A program made the translations under genes and the position numbers. 64,000 bases of DNA from NCBI GenBank assembly GCA_024362935.1, contig JANCRA010000003.1, positions 41,973,291-42,037,290 of the forward strand, written 5' to 3'. This stretch comes from Setophaga petechia. Lineage: Eukaryota; Chordata; Aves; Passeriformes; Parulidae. The stretch's first letter is position 1, and every line of letters begins with the position of its first letter. The notes beneath the pieces are model-generated. The model worked only from the letters and a program-made list of their open reading frames with translations. It had not been told where the DNA came from and did not search any database. Below are positions 34,293 through 44,320 of the stretch, piece after piece.

Positions 34293-35940
34293 AACCAGTG
34301 CATAAATTTTAGAGTGTCTGATGTAAATGAAATGACATCTCATTTCAGTACTGTAGTCACTTAAGTTTAAAAGTAATGTTGAATTATTGGCCCTTCTTAA
34401 TGGGAGGCTAAGGATTTAATTTATCATCACCCTGTACCTTGAGGCATCATTCGTAGCAGTTGAAAATATTTGTGGCGGCAGATTATAAATGTGTCAAGGA
34501 GACAGGGCAAGAAGCCCTGGGAGAAGCTGCTTCATCCGTTGAATCCATACCAAATTTCACAAAGCCTTGGGGTGGGGGGAATTGAGGGATCCTTTGTAGA
34601 GTGCAGTGCTGTTTGCTGTATTTTCCATGATGTCTGCTTTTTCTGGTTCTGGTCCAGGCTGTATGTAGAAGTTGCAAAGTGTAGCAGAAATGGGCCCCTG
34701 TTATGATGCATTTTCTTTCCCCTAACTGGTGGCAGGCAGCAAAGGGACTGAGAAGGATGGTGCCAGCTGGTCTTGTAGCACAGGAGGACAGTGAGGTTAG
34801 CAGGCTTGTCTGGGGAGGCCTTTATTTCAAGGGAGCAACACATTGAGTAGTAGGCACTTGGAGTTCCTGTCTCTAGCCCAACCTGCCCTGTCAAGCACTC
34901 CAAGGGTGCTGACACTCAGCCAGAAGTGTGGCTGCATCACTGCACTCCCATATGAGGTGAGAGCCATGGTTTGCCAGGGCTTGCAGAAGTGGCCTCAAGA
35001 TTTGTGTTGTTTCTTGGAGGAGAGGGCAATTGCTGGAACACTTTAGAGAACACATCAACCGACAGGATGCCTGACTTCTCTGGGTCAGAAAGGTAGTGGA
35101 AAACTTGATGGACAGCCCAAAGAACAGGCTGGTCTGATCCTTGTAAGGTACATTGTCTCTCCAGAAGCTTTCCAACTGCATTTCTGCTGAGGTACATGTG
35201 TAGACATCTGTAAAGGAAGGCTTGTTAGCTCTTCCCAGGCAGATGGATATTCCAAAACGCTTGCCTCTCCCTTCCCCCACACTTAGATGACTAACCTTAT
35301 TCCAGTGAAATCACGGTCAGTGTGACCACAGAAGATGTAACAGAGTCAGAACTATTCTGATGTAGGTAAGCCTCAGCCAGCACTCAGAGCCCATCTGTGT
35401 GAGAAGGGCTTGTATGGGCCTGGACCAGACTGCATCCAGTTTGTGCCCTGAGCTGTGACACACAAAACATTTGGCCCTCCACAGCACCACCCAGCCATAA
35501 CTGTTTTCTCCCATATTGTCAAACCAAAATGCTGGAGAAGGCACTAGTTCAACACTGAACTGCCTTAAGCCAAGTAGGAGCATGATTCCTAAAGCCAGCT
35601 GACAGATAAGCCTAGCCCAAGTCTGTTGCGCTGGAAGAGCATCAGTGAGTAGATTTTAGTCAGGCCTTGCCTGCCACTTTCTTGTCCCTTTTGGTTTTGA
35701 GGATGCAGGACATGGCAAGGCTACAAGTGCTGCTTCTAGACCCTGTGGTTTTCCTTCCCTCACTCTTGAGAGAGGTGAACAGCTATACATTGCCAGCTGA
35801 TCAGAAATGCTCATAGATGTATTTACACTGGGATGATGACTTTGCCCCCAAAACCTCCCCTTTCAAGCTGTTCTGCTCTGTGATGGACCCCAAAGGATGG
35901 CTCCTGAAACCCTGGGCTTGCAACCTCATCCCTTCCTTTC
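34293..35940. other. Unique non-coding DNA
   Basis: No gene or element is seen. Overlapping reverse frames at 34483-35282 have no shared register and no known motif. Confidence 0.5.
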
Positions 35941-36300
35941 CTTGCTGCAGGTTTGCTTCGCGCACTTTCACGCACGCGTGCGCACACGCACAGACACGCC
36001 GTGTGTCTCCGTACACACCCCTCTGGGCTCTTTTTTCCTTTTTGGCTTCCTCTCACTGCATTGTTTTAACTTGGTGCCTGGGCTGACCGCCAGTTTAAAT
36101 TTCATCTGCCTCTCTTCTCCTCCTCCTCCTCTGTGCCCTCCCCTCCTCTCCCCCTCCATCCCCAGAAGTGATACTGTTTACTTTCTCTGCTGCTTTCTCA
36201 ATGTCTTTGTAGGCACTGCAAGGGATATAATCACCAGCTGTGGAGAGCTTTCTGAAACTCGAACTTATTCCTCAGTGCCCCGGGCGAGTGACCTCGCCAT

Positions 36301-36320
36301 TAAAAATAAATAAATAAATA
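36301..36320. repeat. (TAAA)n microsatellite
   Basis: About four to five TAAA units. Confidence 0.9.
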
Positions 36321-36474
36321 CAACAATGCTGTATTTAAAGACAAGAAAATGCATGTTTTACATCTCGAGCTGGATCTTGAACAATCATGCTTCTTTTCTC
36401 CCTCCCTCATTTGGAATCAGTGGGCTTATATATAGATGGACAGCTACGTAGCTAGGGGGAAAAAAGGCAACCAA

Positions 36475-36504
36475 CCCCCCCCCCCCCCAACTTCCCCTCC
36501 CCCC
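36475..36504. repeat. Poly-C region 1
   Basis: A 14-C run (36475-36488) is followed by C4 and C6 (ending 36504). The minus strand can form a G-quadruplex and the plus strand an i-motif. Confidence 0.9.
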
Positions 36505-36550
36505 AAAATAAAAAATTAGAAAACCCAGCCCCTATGAGCAGCATTTTCCT

Positions 36551-36583
36551 TTTTTTTTTTTAATGTACCCCCCCCGCCCCCCC
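36551..36583. repeat. T run followed by poly-C region 2
   Basis: A T-rich run (about 36549-36561) is followed by C8-G-C7 (36568-36583). This is the second C-tract within 100 bases and again has quadruplex potential on the minus strand. Confidence 0.9.
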
Positions 36584-36648
36584 ATTTTGTTGTGCTGCTG
36601 CTGTTTCACTTTAATTTTCTCCTTGGATAAGAGGAGGAAGAGTCCAGC

Positions 36649-36708
36649 ATGGAAGTGTCAGACTTCGAGGGGCACTTTGTCTGCCGGACAAAGCCTCTAC
36701 AGCACTAA
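36649..36708 (+). other. Short upstream-type ORF, 19 codons, strong start context
   Basis: An ATG at 36649 has A at -3 and G at +4 (a strong Kozak context) and reads MEVSDFEGHFVCRTKPLQH to a TAA. It lies inside the CpG-rich block, upstream of the CpG core. No homologue is recognised. It could be an upstream ORF in a 5' leader or chance, since a 19-codon frame is common by chance. Confidence 0.15.
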
Positions 36709-36942
36709 GGCGAAGAAAGATTAGAGGATAAAAGTGTTTGCCAGGATCCCCTCTTCCTTTTCTCCTTCCTCTGTGTGTGTGCGCGTCTCTCCCTTTCGGG
36801 GAGGAGGTGAAAGGGAGGTCAAACCGTGCCTACTGACCTCTGCCCCTTGCCCCCTGTGAACCAGAGGGAAGCCTTTGAAGTCGTAAAGTGCCCACAAAAA
36901 CAGCAAACCAAACATGCCGCTGGCTTTTCCCTCCCCTTCTCC

Positions 36943-37046
36943 CGGCCGCCAGCTGCTTAATGGAAGGTGACAGCGCGGAGGCAGCGAGACGGGGGCTCGG
37001 CGCGCCGCGCCTCCGCCCGGCCCCGGCGGGCACTTAATTGGCACCG
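36943..37046. promoter_or_regulatory. Compact CpG core
   Basis: I count 16 CpG in 104 bases, including 'ggcgcgccgcgcc' near 36999. It is shorter than formal CpG-island length but is the densest CpG patch in the window. It is flanked by TTAATGG and TTAATTGG, homeodomain-like motifs. Confidence 0.6.
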
Positions 37047-37280
37047 TGAAAAGCCCACACACCCCGCACAGGGGAGAGCAGGCACCACCGAAAGGTGAAA
37101 ACAAGCCCCTGCTGTCTCTGCTGCCGGTGCTCTGTGCAGCTGTGATGTGGCTGAGGGAGAGCTCCTGCCTGGGAAGGGCTGGGTGCGGTGTGCTGGGAGG
37201 CCGCTGGTGGCTGGAAGGAGGTGGGAGAGGTTCCCTTGTGGGTGCTGGTGCTGCTCCTTCTGCTGTCACAGCCGAAAAAA

Positions 37281-37377
37281 AAAAAGCACTTGCTTCTCTT
37301 TCTCTTGAAATTTGGGCCATTTTCCCTTTCAAGGGAAAAAGCACTTGCTTCTCTTTCCCTTGAAATTTGGGCCATTT
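37281..37377. repeat. Tandem duplication, 55-bp period, with hairpin spacer
   Basis: A 42-bp unit starting 'aaaaagcacttgcttctctt' and ending 'gaaatttgggccattt' occurs at 37281-37322 and 37336-37377 with one mismatch. The junction forms a perfect 9-bp hairpin, TTTTCCCTT-TC-AAGGGAAAA. The first copy abuts an A run. Confidence 0.92.
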
Positions 37378-38081
37378 CTGGAAGCAGTCCCAATGCCAAC
37401 AGCAAGTCAAAGTTTGTTGTGTGCTGTCTCATGTGGCAATAAGTAGGGCCTCCAAGCAGAGAGCATATTAGCCTTAAATGAGAGGTGGGGTCTTTACTCA
37501 AATACTTGCAGCATGGCACCTATGTTGTTTTTGCTGTTACCTTTGAGGTCTTCATCTTAACTCTGGGAGGTGTGACCTGAAACATTTTGGATGCTTCAGA
37601 AGGATAGGGAGTTTGTTCTCTTTGGTATGTGAACACCTTCTCTGTTTCCTCCTGGACAGAGGGTTGTCCCTGTTGGGAGCTGGGCAGCCAAGTCTGAAGC
37701 CAGTGGGGCCTGTGAGCCTCCACCTGAAGGAGCTGAGCCTGGCAGAATTCTGCTGCGAGTCCTGCTCTTCCTTCCAGCAAGCCTGTCCTTGTGTGAGATG
37801 CCAGACTATTGCTTTGGCAGATTGCTGCTTGCTTTTAAAATTTTATGGCTTGTTCACTGTCCAACAGCTCTTTCTTCTTGGTGTGTTGCTGGGGTTTGCT
37901 GTTGCCCCCACTCACATGACATGGGGCTCCTACCCCATGAAAACCTTCTCCAACAGCACGCGAGTTGTTAAACTATGTTGCTTTGTGCATAGGGTAACAC
38001 TCTCATGTACCAAAAATGATCCCTAAACCCCCAAAAGTCTGGCTCTAAACCGCAAAAAACAAGGTTGGCTATTAGCTGAGC
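37378..38081. other. Unique non-coding DNA
   Basis: Nothing specific is seen. The frame at 37613-38026 is Cys/Leu-rich without a recognisable domain. Confidence 0.5.
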
Positions 38082-38180
38082 AAAAAAAAAAAAAAACAAA
38101 AACAAAAACCAAACCAAACCAAAAACCAAACCAAACAAATGAAACAAGAAACCCACCAAAAAGGAAAAAACCCAAACCAC
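38082..38180. repeat. A/C-rich simple repeat (poly-A then CAAAA/CCAAA units)
   Basis: A 15-A run (38082-38096) grades into degenerate caaaa, ccaaa and ccaaacc units. It may descend from a decayed poly-A tail, but no retroposon body was identified. Confidence 0.85.
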
Positions 38181-40756
38181 CCATCAGCCACCTTTCCTAT
38201 CTATTGCAGGTATGCTTATGCTGGCTGCAAAACAATTGCAATCATGAGCCATGCACAAGTTCAGTAGTTTCAGCTGCCTTTTTCCTGTGCTTAGTATAAT
38301 TTTTACCCTTGGATGCTGGGCAGGAAATCCCAGCCCAAATGAAGTCAAACTGAGATTTGTCATTGACTTTGTGGAACCTGGGACTTTGCTCCTTATCTGT
38401 AGCAGCAGCATTCAAGGATTCATATAGAATAAAACCTCTCTGGCTCTCTTTCTTCCTATGCCTCTGAGTGCCCAGATAAGCCCTGTGGGTTCCAGCTGGC
38501 ATTTCTGATCTCATTCGTCTGGGACCTGATAAGGTGTTACAATGTCCAATGGACAAAATCCTGTTCTGCAGTTTTACCTTCTCTTTTCCTGTATATATAT
38601 GTATTTTTTCACACTGGAAGAGAATGTGGCTTTTGTGGCAGATAACCTGTAAAGAATACAATGGTTAACTACAGCACAATAATTAATGTGCTGTGTGGTA
38701 GTAGTAACTGATGCTCAATGCATCCAGAACTGAAACTGCTCTTTTTTAAAATATAGATTCAACCATGTCCACCACAACTGTTTGTAGTAAGGGTTTAGTC
38801 AACACCTTTTAGTCCTTCTGAGCTCAGAAAAATCTTCTGTTTCTTGTCTGTAGTTATTGTATGATTTCTCCATAGCACCTCTACTGAGGATCTGATTTTA
38901 TCATCTGGGCTAGCTGAGCTTTTGCTCCCTCTCCTTTTGAAAGCAGGACTGTTTTATGTGCATGTTTAGTGATGTAGAATCTAGAAGTAGATTCTCCCTC
39001 TTCCATCTTTAACGTGTGCTAGACTTCATCCAGGTTCTAAAATAATTTTTTTTAAAAAAATAAAGAAAAGTAGTGTTCATTATAGCTTTGCCATTCCAGT
39101 CTATGAGGCAGCATCAGGTTCCCCTTCTCAGATTCTGTTATTTCCCTCTGGGCTCATACCATGCTTACCACATAGAGAAGATTTCAGGAATTTGCTGTCA
39201 TTGTGTAATAGTCACCATTTAGTGCAGGGAACCTATGTCCAGCTGCCTAAACACTGAATGTGGACTAAGAAGAGGGGAAGGCACCTCTGGGGGTGGTTTG
39301 GACCACATAAGTAGAACAGGAGCTAGGTTCCTACCCTCTGGGCTCTGAATCATGTTCAAAAAATGACTGCCCCTTTCTCTGGAGTTTGCAGGGAGCCTCA
39401 GTGTCTAATTTGGCTATCTCAGTGCGGTCCACGTGGTGAAACAGTGTCAGGACCCCCCTGCGTGTTTACTTGAACATCCATTAGAATAAGGCTGTGCTCC
39501 CTGTGGCCTCCGGCTCCTCTTTGAGGGGAGCTTCTCTAGGAATGGCTGCTTGTTGATGTATTTTTCACCTCAAGGTCCAACTTTGAAGTAGGACCTGCTT
39601 TCACAGATCTGTTTATTTGTATTTGTGTCTGTTTATTTAAGGGGTAGCTCTTTTCTGTCTCCTCTTCAGACTTGGTTCTCCTTGCAAATGATGAAGAACA
39701 TTTTTTGCTTGAGTGAGTCACGGCTTTAATTTCTGTAACTGCCTGCTCATTGCAGCATTGTCAGGAGCCAGTGTCTCCGTGGGTCTCTGCTCCAGGTTTA
39801 TCCTTGTGCAAAGTTTGACTTTGCTTTTTGAAGGAATGTCTCCTGCTTTAGTGCCAGGTGTGCTTGAATTCCCTCCCTGCTTGCCAACACCTTTGTTTAG
39901 GGAGGGCAGACAGTGCTGGCCCTCGGAAGGTTCTGCCCATGAGGAAGCCAAGTCCACCTTCTGCAGTGACTTGGTTTGACCCTGACTTTGTGTTACAAAT
40001 TCACATTCCTAAAGAGTCTGAGTATTCCCACTTGTATGACCCCAGATTTGTGGCCTAGGATGCCAGGAGACTAAAGGGCCACATTTTGTTTCAAGATCAG
40101 AATATCAAAGCTCCTCCATACTTGTCTCTGGTTTTGCTGGGTGCTCTTAGGTAAGAAATTCACCCCTGCCTGTCTTTGTGTGGCTGCAGTGCAAAACAAT
40201 GGCATTTCCTTTGCAAAATCCTCTATGGATTACAGCAATTCAAGGATTTCCCCTTTAAAGTGTTTTCTTAATATGATTTCATAGCTTTGCTTGCTATGTC
40301 CATATTAGAAGGTGAACATTCTTGTGAGTGAGCTAACTCCCCATGAAGAGAATGGACATCTTCTTATTTTCCAAATGTCTTTGTTTGGCAGCCTGTGATC
40401 CCCTCAATTGTCCTCCAGTATGGGCACCCCTGCGCCCAGGGTCTCAAGGCTTCACTCCCATGTCAGTTCAAGTCTGCCTGGTTTCTTGTAGCACTTCCTT
40501 CCATTTGCTGCCCTTTTCCCACCCAGGCATTTAGGTGGCTTCTCTTCTTCCCTTTTCCTTAAACACTGATTTCATCTTGGTAGCCTGCAAAATAAATAGA
40601 AGTGCTGCAAATAGCTTGCCTTTGGGGGATTTTTTTTTTTTTTTCTGGGAGGGGGGCTGTTAGACCAAGCACTAATCTAAGAACATTAATCTCATATAAA
40701 ATCTCTAAACCATCCTGCTGATGATCACATTATCTCTTTTTTTTTTTTTTTAATTA
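38181..40756. other. Unique DNA with T runs
   Basis: T15 runs lie at 40630-40644 (followed by a G-rich patch) and 40737-40751. An AP-1-like TGAGTCA occurs around 39714. No coding evidence. Confidence 0.5.
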
Positions 40757-40784
40757 TCTTTTGGAATCTCCTGATTCCAAAAGA
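40757..40784. other. Perfect 12-bp hairpin with tetraloop
   Basis: TCTTTTGGAATC (40757-40768) and GATTCCAAAAGA (40773-40784) are exact reverse complements around the loop TCCT. It follows a T15 run and overlaps a second inverted repeat at 40780-40799. Confidence 0.93.
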
Positions 40785-40799
40785 CTTTGTATAGTCTTT
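40780..40799. other. Second inverted repeat overlapping the first
   Basis: AAAGACT (40780-40786) pairs with AGTCTTT (40793-40799) around a 6-base loop. It shares bases with the right arm of the preceding hairpin, so the two folds compete. Confidence 0.8.
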
Positions 40800-41574
40800 G
40801 TCTTTGCTACTTTTGAAGAGTTCAAGAGATGAAAAGACAAGTACCAAAACCTTCTCTTTTGATCTTAGTTCCTTCAGATACCTCTTCTAGTGTTCTGGAG
40901 ATGCTGCAAAATGGTCAAAGATTATCCAAAAACATGAAGGCCACATGGCTGGGGAGACTGGACGCTGATCTATGGTGCAAAGGCATTTTGTGATGGCATT
41001 ATTTTAGCAGGTGTTCCTCAGCTGCCTTTCACTTACCATTTTGGTACCTGTGGTGTCATGAGAATGTAGTGGGTGGGATAATGTTGTCAATGCATAGTGT
41101 GACTGCAAAATCTCCAAACACCAGAAGTTTTATCTCAGTGGACCAATGAGACCCCTGGTCAACAGAGGTCTGGCAATCTGTTTGCCCTGCCTGATACATG
41201 TTCAGTCTATGTGGCACCAGTCTTGGTGTTGTCATGCTACTGTGTGATTTGTTTTCCTTCAAGTTTGCAGCTGGAAACCAACCCAGAAAAGCCCATTTAT
41301 CTCTTCTTTGTATTTTCTCCTGTAGATGACATTGAATTCACAATTGCCAGCCTTTGCAAAATAGATTTATTAAGCACCATATTTTGCTATCTCTTTTCTC
41401 AATTTATATCACGCTCATAAGGTAGACAACAGGGGTAGTAACCCCAGCAGAGAGCTTATATTTCTGTATCTAATGCTGGAATTCCTGTGCACCAGACAAA
41501 CAGTGCAAGCTCTGGGACCAACTGTAATGAGCACAATTCTGGGAAGCATTGACTGCACCATTTTTAGTGTCCCT
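40800..41574. other. Unique non-coding DNA
   Basis: No gene or repeat recognised. Confidence 0.5.
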
Positions 41575-41640
41575 GCATTTAAAGGGCAGGTTGATTTCTG
41601 CTGCTCGGCATTTAAAGGGCAGGTTGATATCTGCTGCTTG
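41575..41640. repeat. 33-bp tandem duplication, two copies
   Basis: Units 41575-41607 and 41608-41640 begin 'gcatttaaagggcaggttga' and differ at two positions; a partial third start (GCAT) follows. The unit is a multiple of three and keeps frames open on both strands, which explains the repetitive short frames here. No protein family is recognised. Confidence 0.93.
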
Positions 41641-42095
41641 GCATCTATCAACACGTAATTTGGTCAGCCTGTTCTTTGCTGAAATGTACATTTTTATTTC
41701 AGATCTTCTCTAAAGGGAGCTTCAGAGTATGCAGACACAACAATGGGTTCACTGCCACACAGGTTCCCACTATGTGCCAGTCCTGTACTGAACATAAATC
41801 TTTAATTCCCCTTCTAGGAGTGACCTAAGCAAGCCAGAGCCCTGTGGTTGTACAAACATTCATACACACAGTCTGAAACAAGCCATCAAAGATTATTCCT
41901 GGAGTGATTAGGGACAAGTCCTAACAAGCCTTCATAATAATGCAGACTATTTAAAGCTTCTGAGGGCCAGGATCATATGGCAAAGGGCAGGGTAAATGAA
42001 AACAGGGTAATTTCTGATGCCATGAACGTGCTAAAATGGGAGGTGGGGAATGTTTCTGTGAGTCTGTGGGGGGAGTTGACTGGAAGGAGGGGAAC
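41641..42095. other. Unique non-coding DNA
   Basis: Nothing recognised. Confidence 0.5.
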
Positions 42096-42160
42096 ATTAT
42101 AATAATAGTTAGCATTTATGTAACTCTTCACGTATTTAAACCACTGCACAAACACTGACT
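42096..42160. repeat. Possible relic of an ancient interspersed repeat
   Basis: The run 'ataataatagttagcattta' followed by 'taactcttcacg...ccactgcacaaacactgactagg' recalls an old vertebrate repeat with 'agcatttatatagcgctttt' and 'gctttacaaacat'. The match is diverged and from pattern memory only. Confidence 0.3.
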
Positions 42161-42984
42161 AGGGAGGAACTGGAATGCACTGCATGATACCCAAGGCAGA
42201 GCTATTTTATTTTTTTTCTTTTTTAGTGTTGATCTAGGGTAACAAGTAGCTCTAGTGAGGGGAGCAGCAGCGTGGCTTGCCTGGCACGTGAATGGGTATC
42301 ACTTATTGCAGCAGGGCCAGAGGGACGCAGAAAGAAATGGGTGTGGCTGTGGTGAGTACAGTATTCTTCCCTGGGGAACAATGGGGAGATCTGGCTCTTC
42401 TGGTGTGCCCTTACAAAGGTGTGAAAGCCTTAAAGTGCTATGTAATTCTCCTTGACTGACCACATTTTGCCCTTGGCTCACTATTAGCTTGGAAAAGCTG
42501 GACAAATAGGTGCAGTGATCAACAGCTGTGATTTCTCTCCCCATGGATTCAAGGCCAGGTTGGGGGATTTGAAGTCAGATGGAAAAAGGCATTTCCCCAT
42601 GGCTATGATGGCACAGTGAGGTGAGAACAAGTGCAAGTGCAGCCCTACCAAGAGCAGGCCTGTGGAGGAGCAGCATGGTGCTTGGCCACCCTCTCTTAGG
42701 ACATGTGTGTCCTCCATCAGGTTGTCTCCATCAGGCTGTCAGCCCTGCACTGCTGGCAGAGAATCTGTGATGGTACAACCAGAGCAGCAGCAAATCCTGG
42801 CAGCTACCACAGGCTTTGCTTGTGCCTCATTTCCCAGCATTAACCCAGGGTTTCTTTTTGCTACCTGCAACCTCTTACATGTTTCCCAGAAGGTTTCTTT
42901 TGTCTAGTGGTTGAGAGACTCTTGTGGGTTCTCTTGTGCATCCTCAGTTCCAGGATGCCTGGATGCAGGTGCATCTGCTTTTGA
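42161..42984. other. Unique non-coding DNA
   Basis: A minor duplication 'ctccatcaggttgt / ctccatcaggctgt' lies around 42711-42740. Otherwise nothing is recognised. Confidence 0.5.
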
Positions 42985-43041
42985 GATGACTGCGAGTAGG
43001 GTGGATGACTGGGAGTTGGGTGGATGACTGAAATGACAGGG
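42985..43041. repeat. 19-bp tandem repeat, about three copies
   Basis: 'gatgactgcgagtagggtg' (42985-43003), 'gatgactgggagttgggtg' (43004-43022) and a diverged third unit beginning 'gatgactgaaatg' (43023-43041). Confidence 0.88.
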
Positions 43042-44099
43042 AAGATGGGAGGAATCAAGCAACTTTTTCTGGCTTCCTTGCTGAACTGAAAACTTTGAGG
43101 ACTTATTTTTTAATTTTTTCCATGCAGAAGTATTCAAGGCTCTAGACTTAACACAAACAAAAAGAAAAGTGTATAGCAAGATAAAATCTCATTTCAAATG
43201 GAAAAAATCAGCTTTTCTTAAACAAAACAGAATGACTTGATTTTTACTCACTTATGTTTATTTTCTTCCAGAATGAACCAAGTCACCAGAATTACTAAGG
43301 TAGTTGTGTTGATCCCCTGTTTAAAACCTTTGGTCAGTGAAAATATTTCTCTGAAATATTTCTCTTGGTGTTCCCTCTGAGCATCTCTATGTTCATCATG
43401 CTTTCTTTGTGCAGGATGCAACACTGGGCTCATACTACCCACTCCTTCCAAGATCCTTCTTTTAATTTTGATTTTTCTGAAAGATTTTACAAAGGACTGC
43501 TAAAGGAGTTGGGAGAAATCTTCACAGTTTCTCCTGTGGAGACAAGAAACCATCTATTTAATTTTCTGTTTACAGTTCCCATTTCTTGTGTTGTCTCCAG
43601 GGTGGAGATGGATTGAGAGGGCTGCTCTGGTGTCTGGTCCTGGGTGGAGGTTCCTGTATCCCATGTGCCTGGATTTATGGTAGATCTTGCTTATTCTTCC
43701 CAAGTGACATCTGAGTGCTACTTTACATAATGTTTCCTCTTCTCATTCAGGCTGTTGTGCAGCACTTAGCTGTTCCTGCTGACTCTCAGTTATGAAATAT
43801 CTTCTCTCTAAATAGAAAGGCCTGTCTTGGTTCTTGAGAGCTTCCTGGGATGTTCCTACTTGTGGACTTTAAGTGCTGTGCAGAGGCCTTGGTCCCTGCA
43901 GTCCTGTTTTTGGCTGTTGCCAGAGAAGAGCTGTTGCCTCGAGTATTTTCTTGTGCCAGCGCCCTCGGCTGTTGCACACATGAGCTGAACGTTTGAGGGC
44001 CACCTTTTCTTGCCTTCTCCTGTGTGCTCTGCTGTTTGATACCCAACCTAGTGGCTTGGAATCCTCACAAGAAGTGCCTTTGTCTTATTGATGGACTTG
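43042..44099. other. Unique non-coding DNA
   Basis: A direct pair 'gaaaatatttctct / gaaatatttctct' lies near 43338-43364. No coding evidence. Confidence 0.5.
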
Positions 44100-44320
44100 G
44101 CCCAGGTTGCAAATGTCAACCCAAGGTGTCGAAGTGAGTCACTGCACACACGCGCATCTAGAGAGGATTTTCCGTGCAACATGATGAAGTCATTGACAGC
44201 CGTGTTGTGCAACTGTCCATTATGAATCATGAGGTTCAGTGGCTCAGCCTGTGGGACCAACTCGTGTAATTATCTCTAATGACATGAATATAGAACAAAT
44301 TAATTAATAAATGGCATGTT
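44100..44320. promoter_or_regulatory. Candidate enhancer-like element with homeodomain and AP-1-type sites
   Basis: The stretch holds an AP-1-type TGAGTCA (44135-44141), TAATTAT (44267-44273), TAATGAC (44277-44283) and an AATTAATTAATAAAT run (about 44298-44312), plus retained CpG at 44151-44154. The clustering suggests a developmental enhancer; this is inference without alignment. Confidence 0.3.

Larger units (their letters stand above)
35941..37260. promoter_or_regulatory. CpG-rich, structured block; candidate promoter or enhancer
   Basis: This 1.3-kb block differs sharply from the rest of the window. It contains a CpG cluster (10 CpG within 35959-36011), a polypyrimidine patch (about 36105-36165), a TAAA microsatellite, a TATA-like TATATATA (36427-36434, usable on either strand), a 12-bp palindrome AGCTACGTAGCT (36442-36453), two poly-C regions and a 104-bp CpG core at 36943-37046. 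These are features of promoters and of developmental enhancers. I see no coding exon: the 229-codon reverse frame (36721-37410) is Pro/Ser/Arg-rich, follows the GC content and runs into a tandem repeat. Direction and target gene cannot be told from the window. Confidence 0.45.

Noticed and set aside
36721..37410. 229-codon reverse-strand open frame
   Set aside because: Longest frame in the window, but Pro/Ser/Arg-rich, tracks the CpG/GC composition, runs into a tandem duplication and shows no domain.
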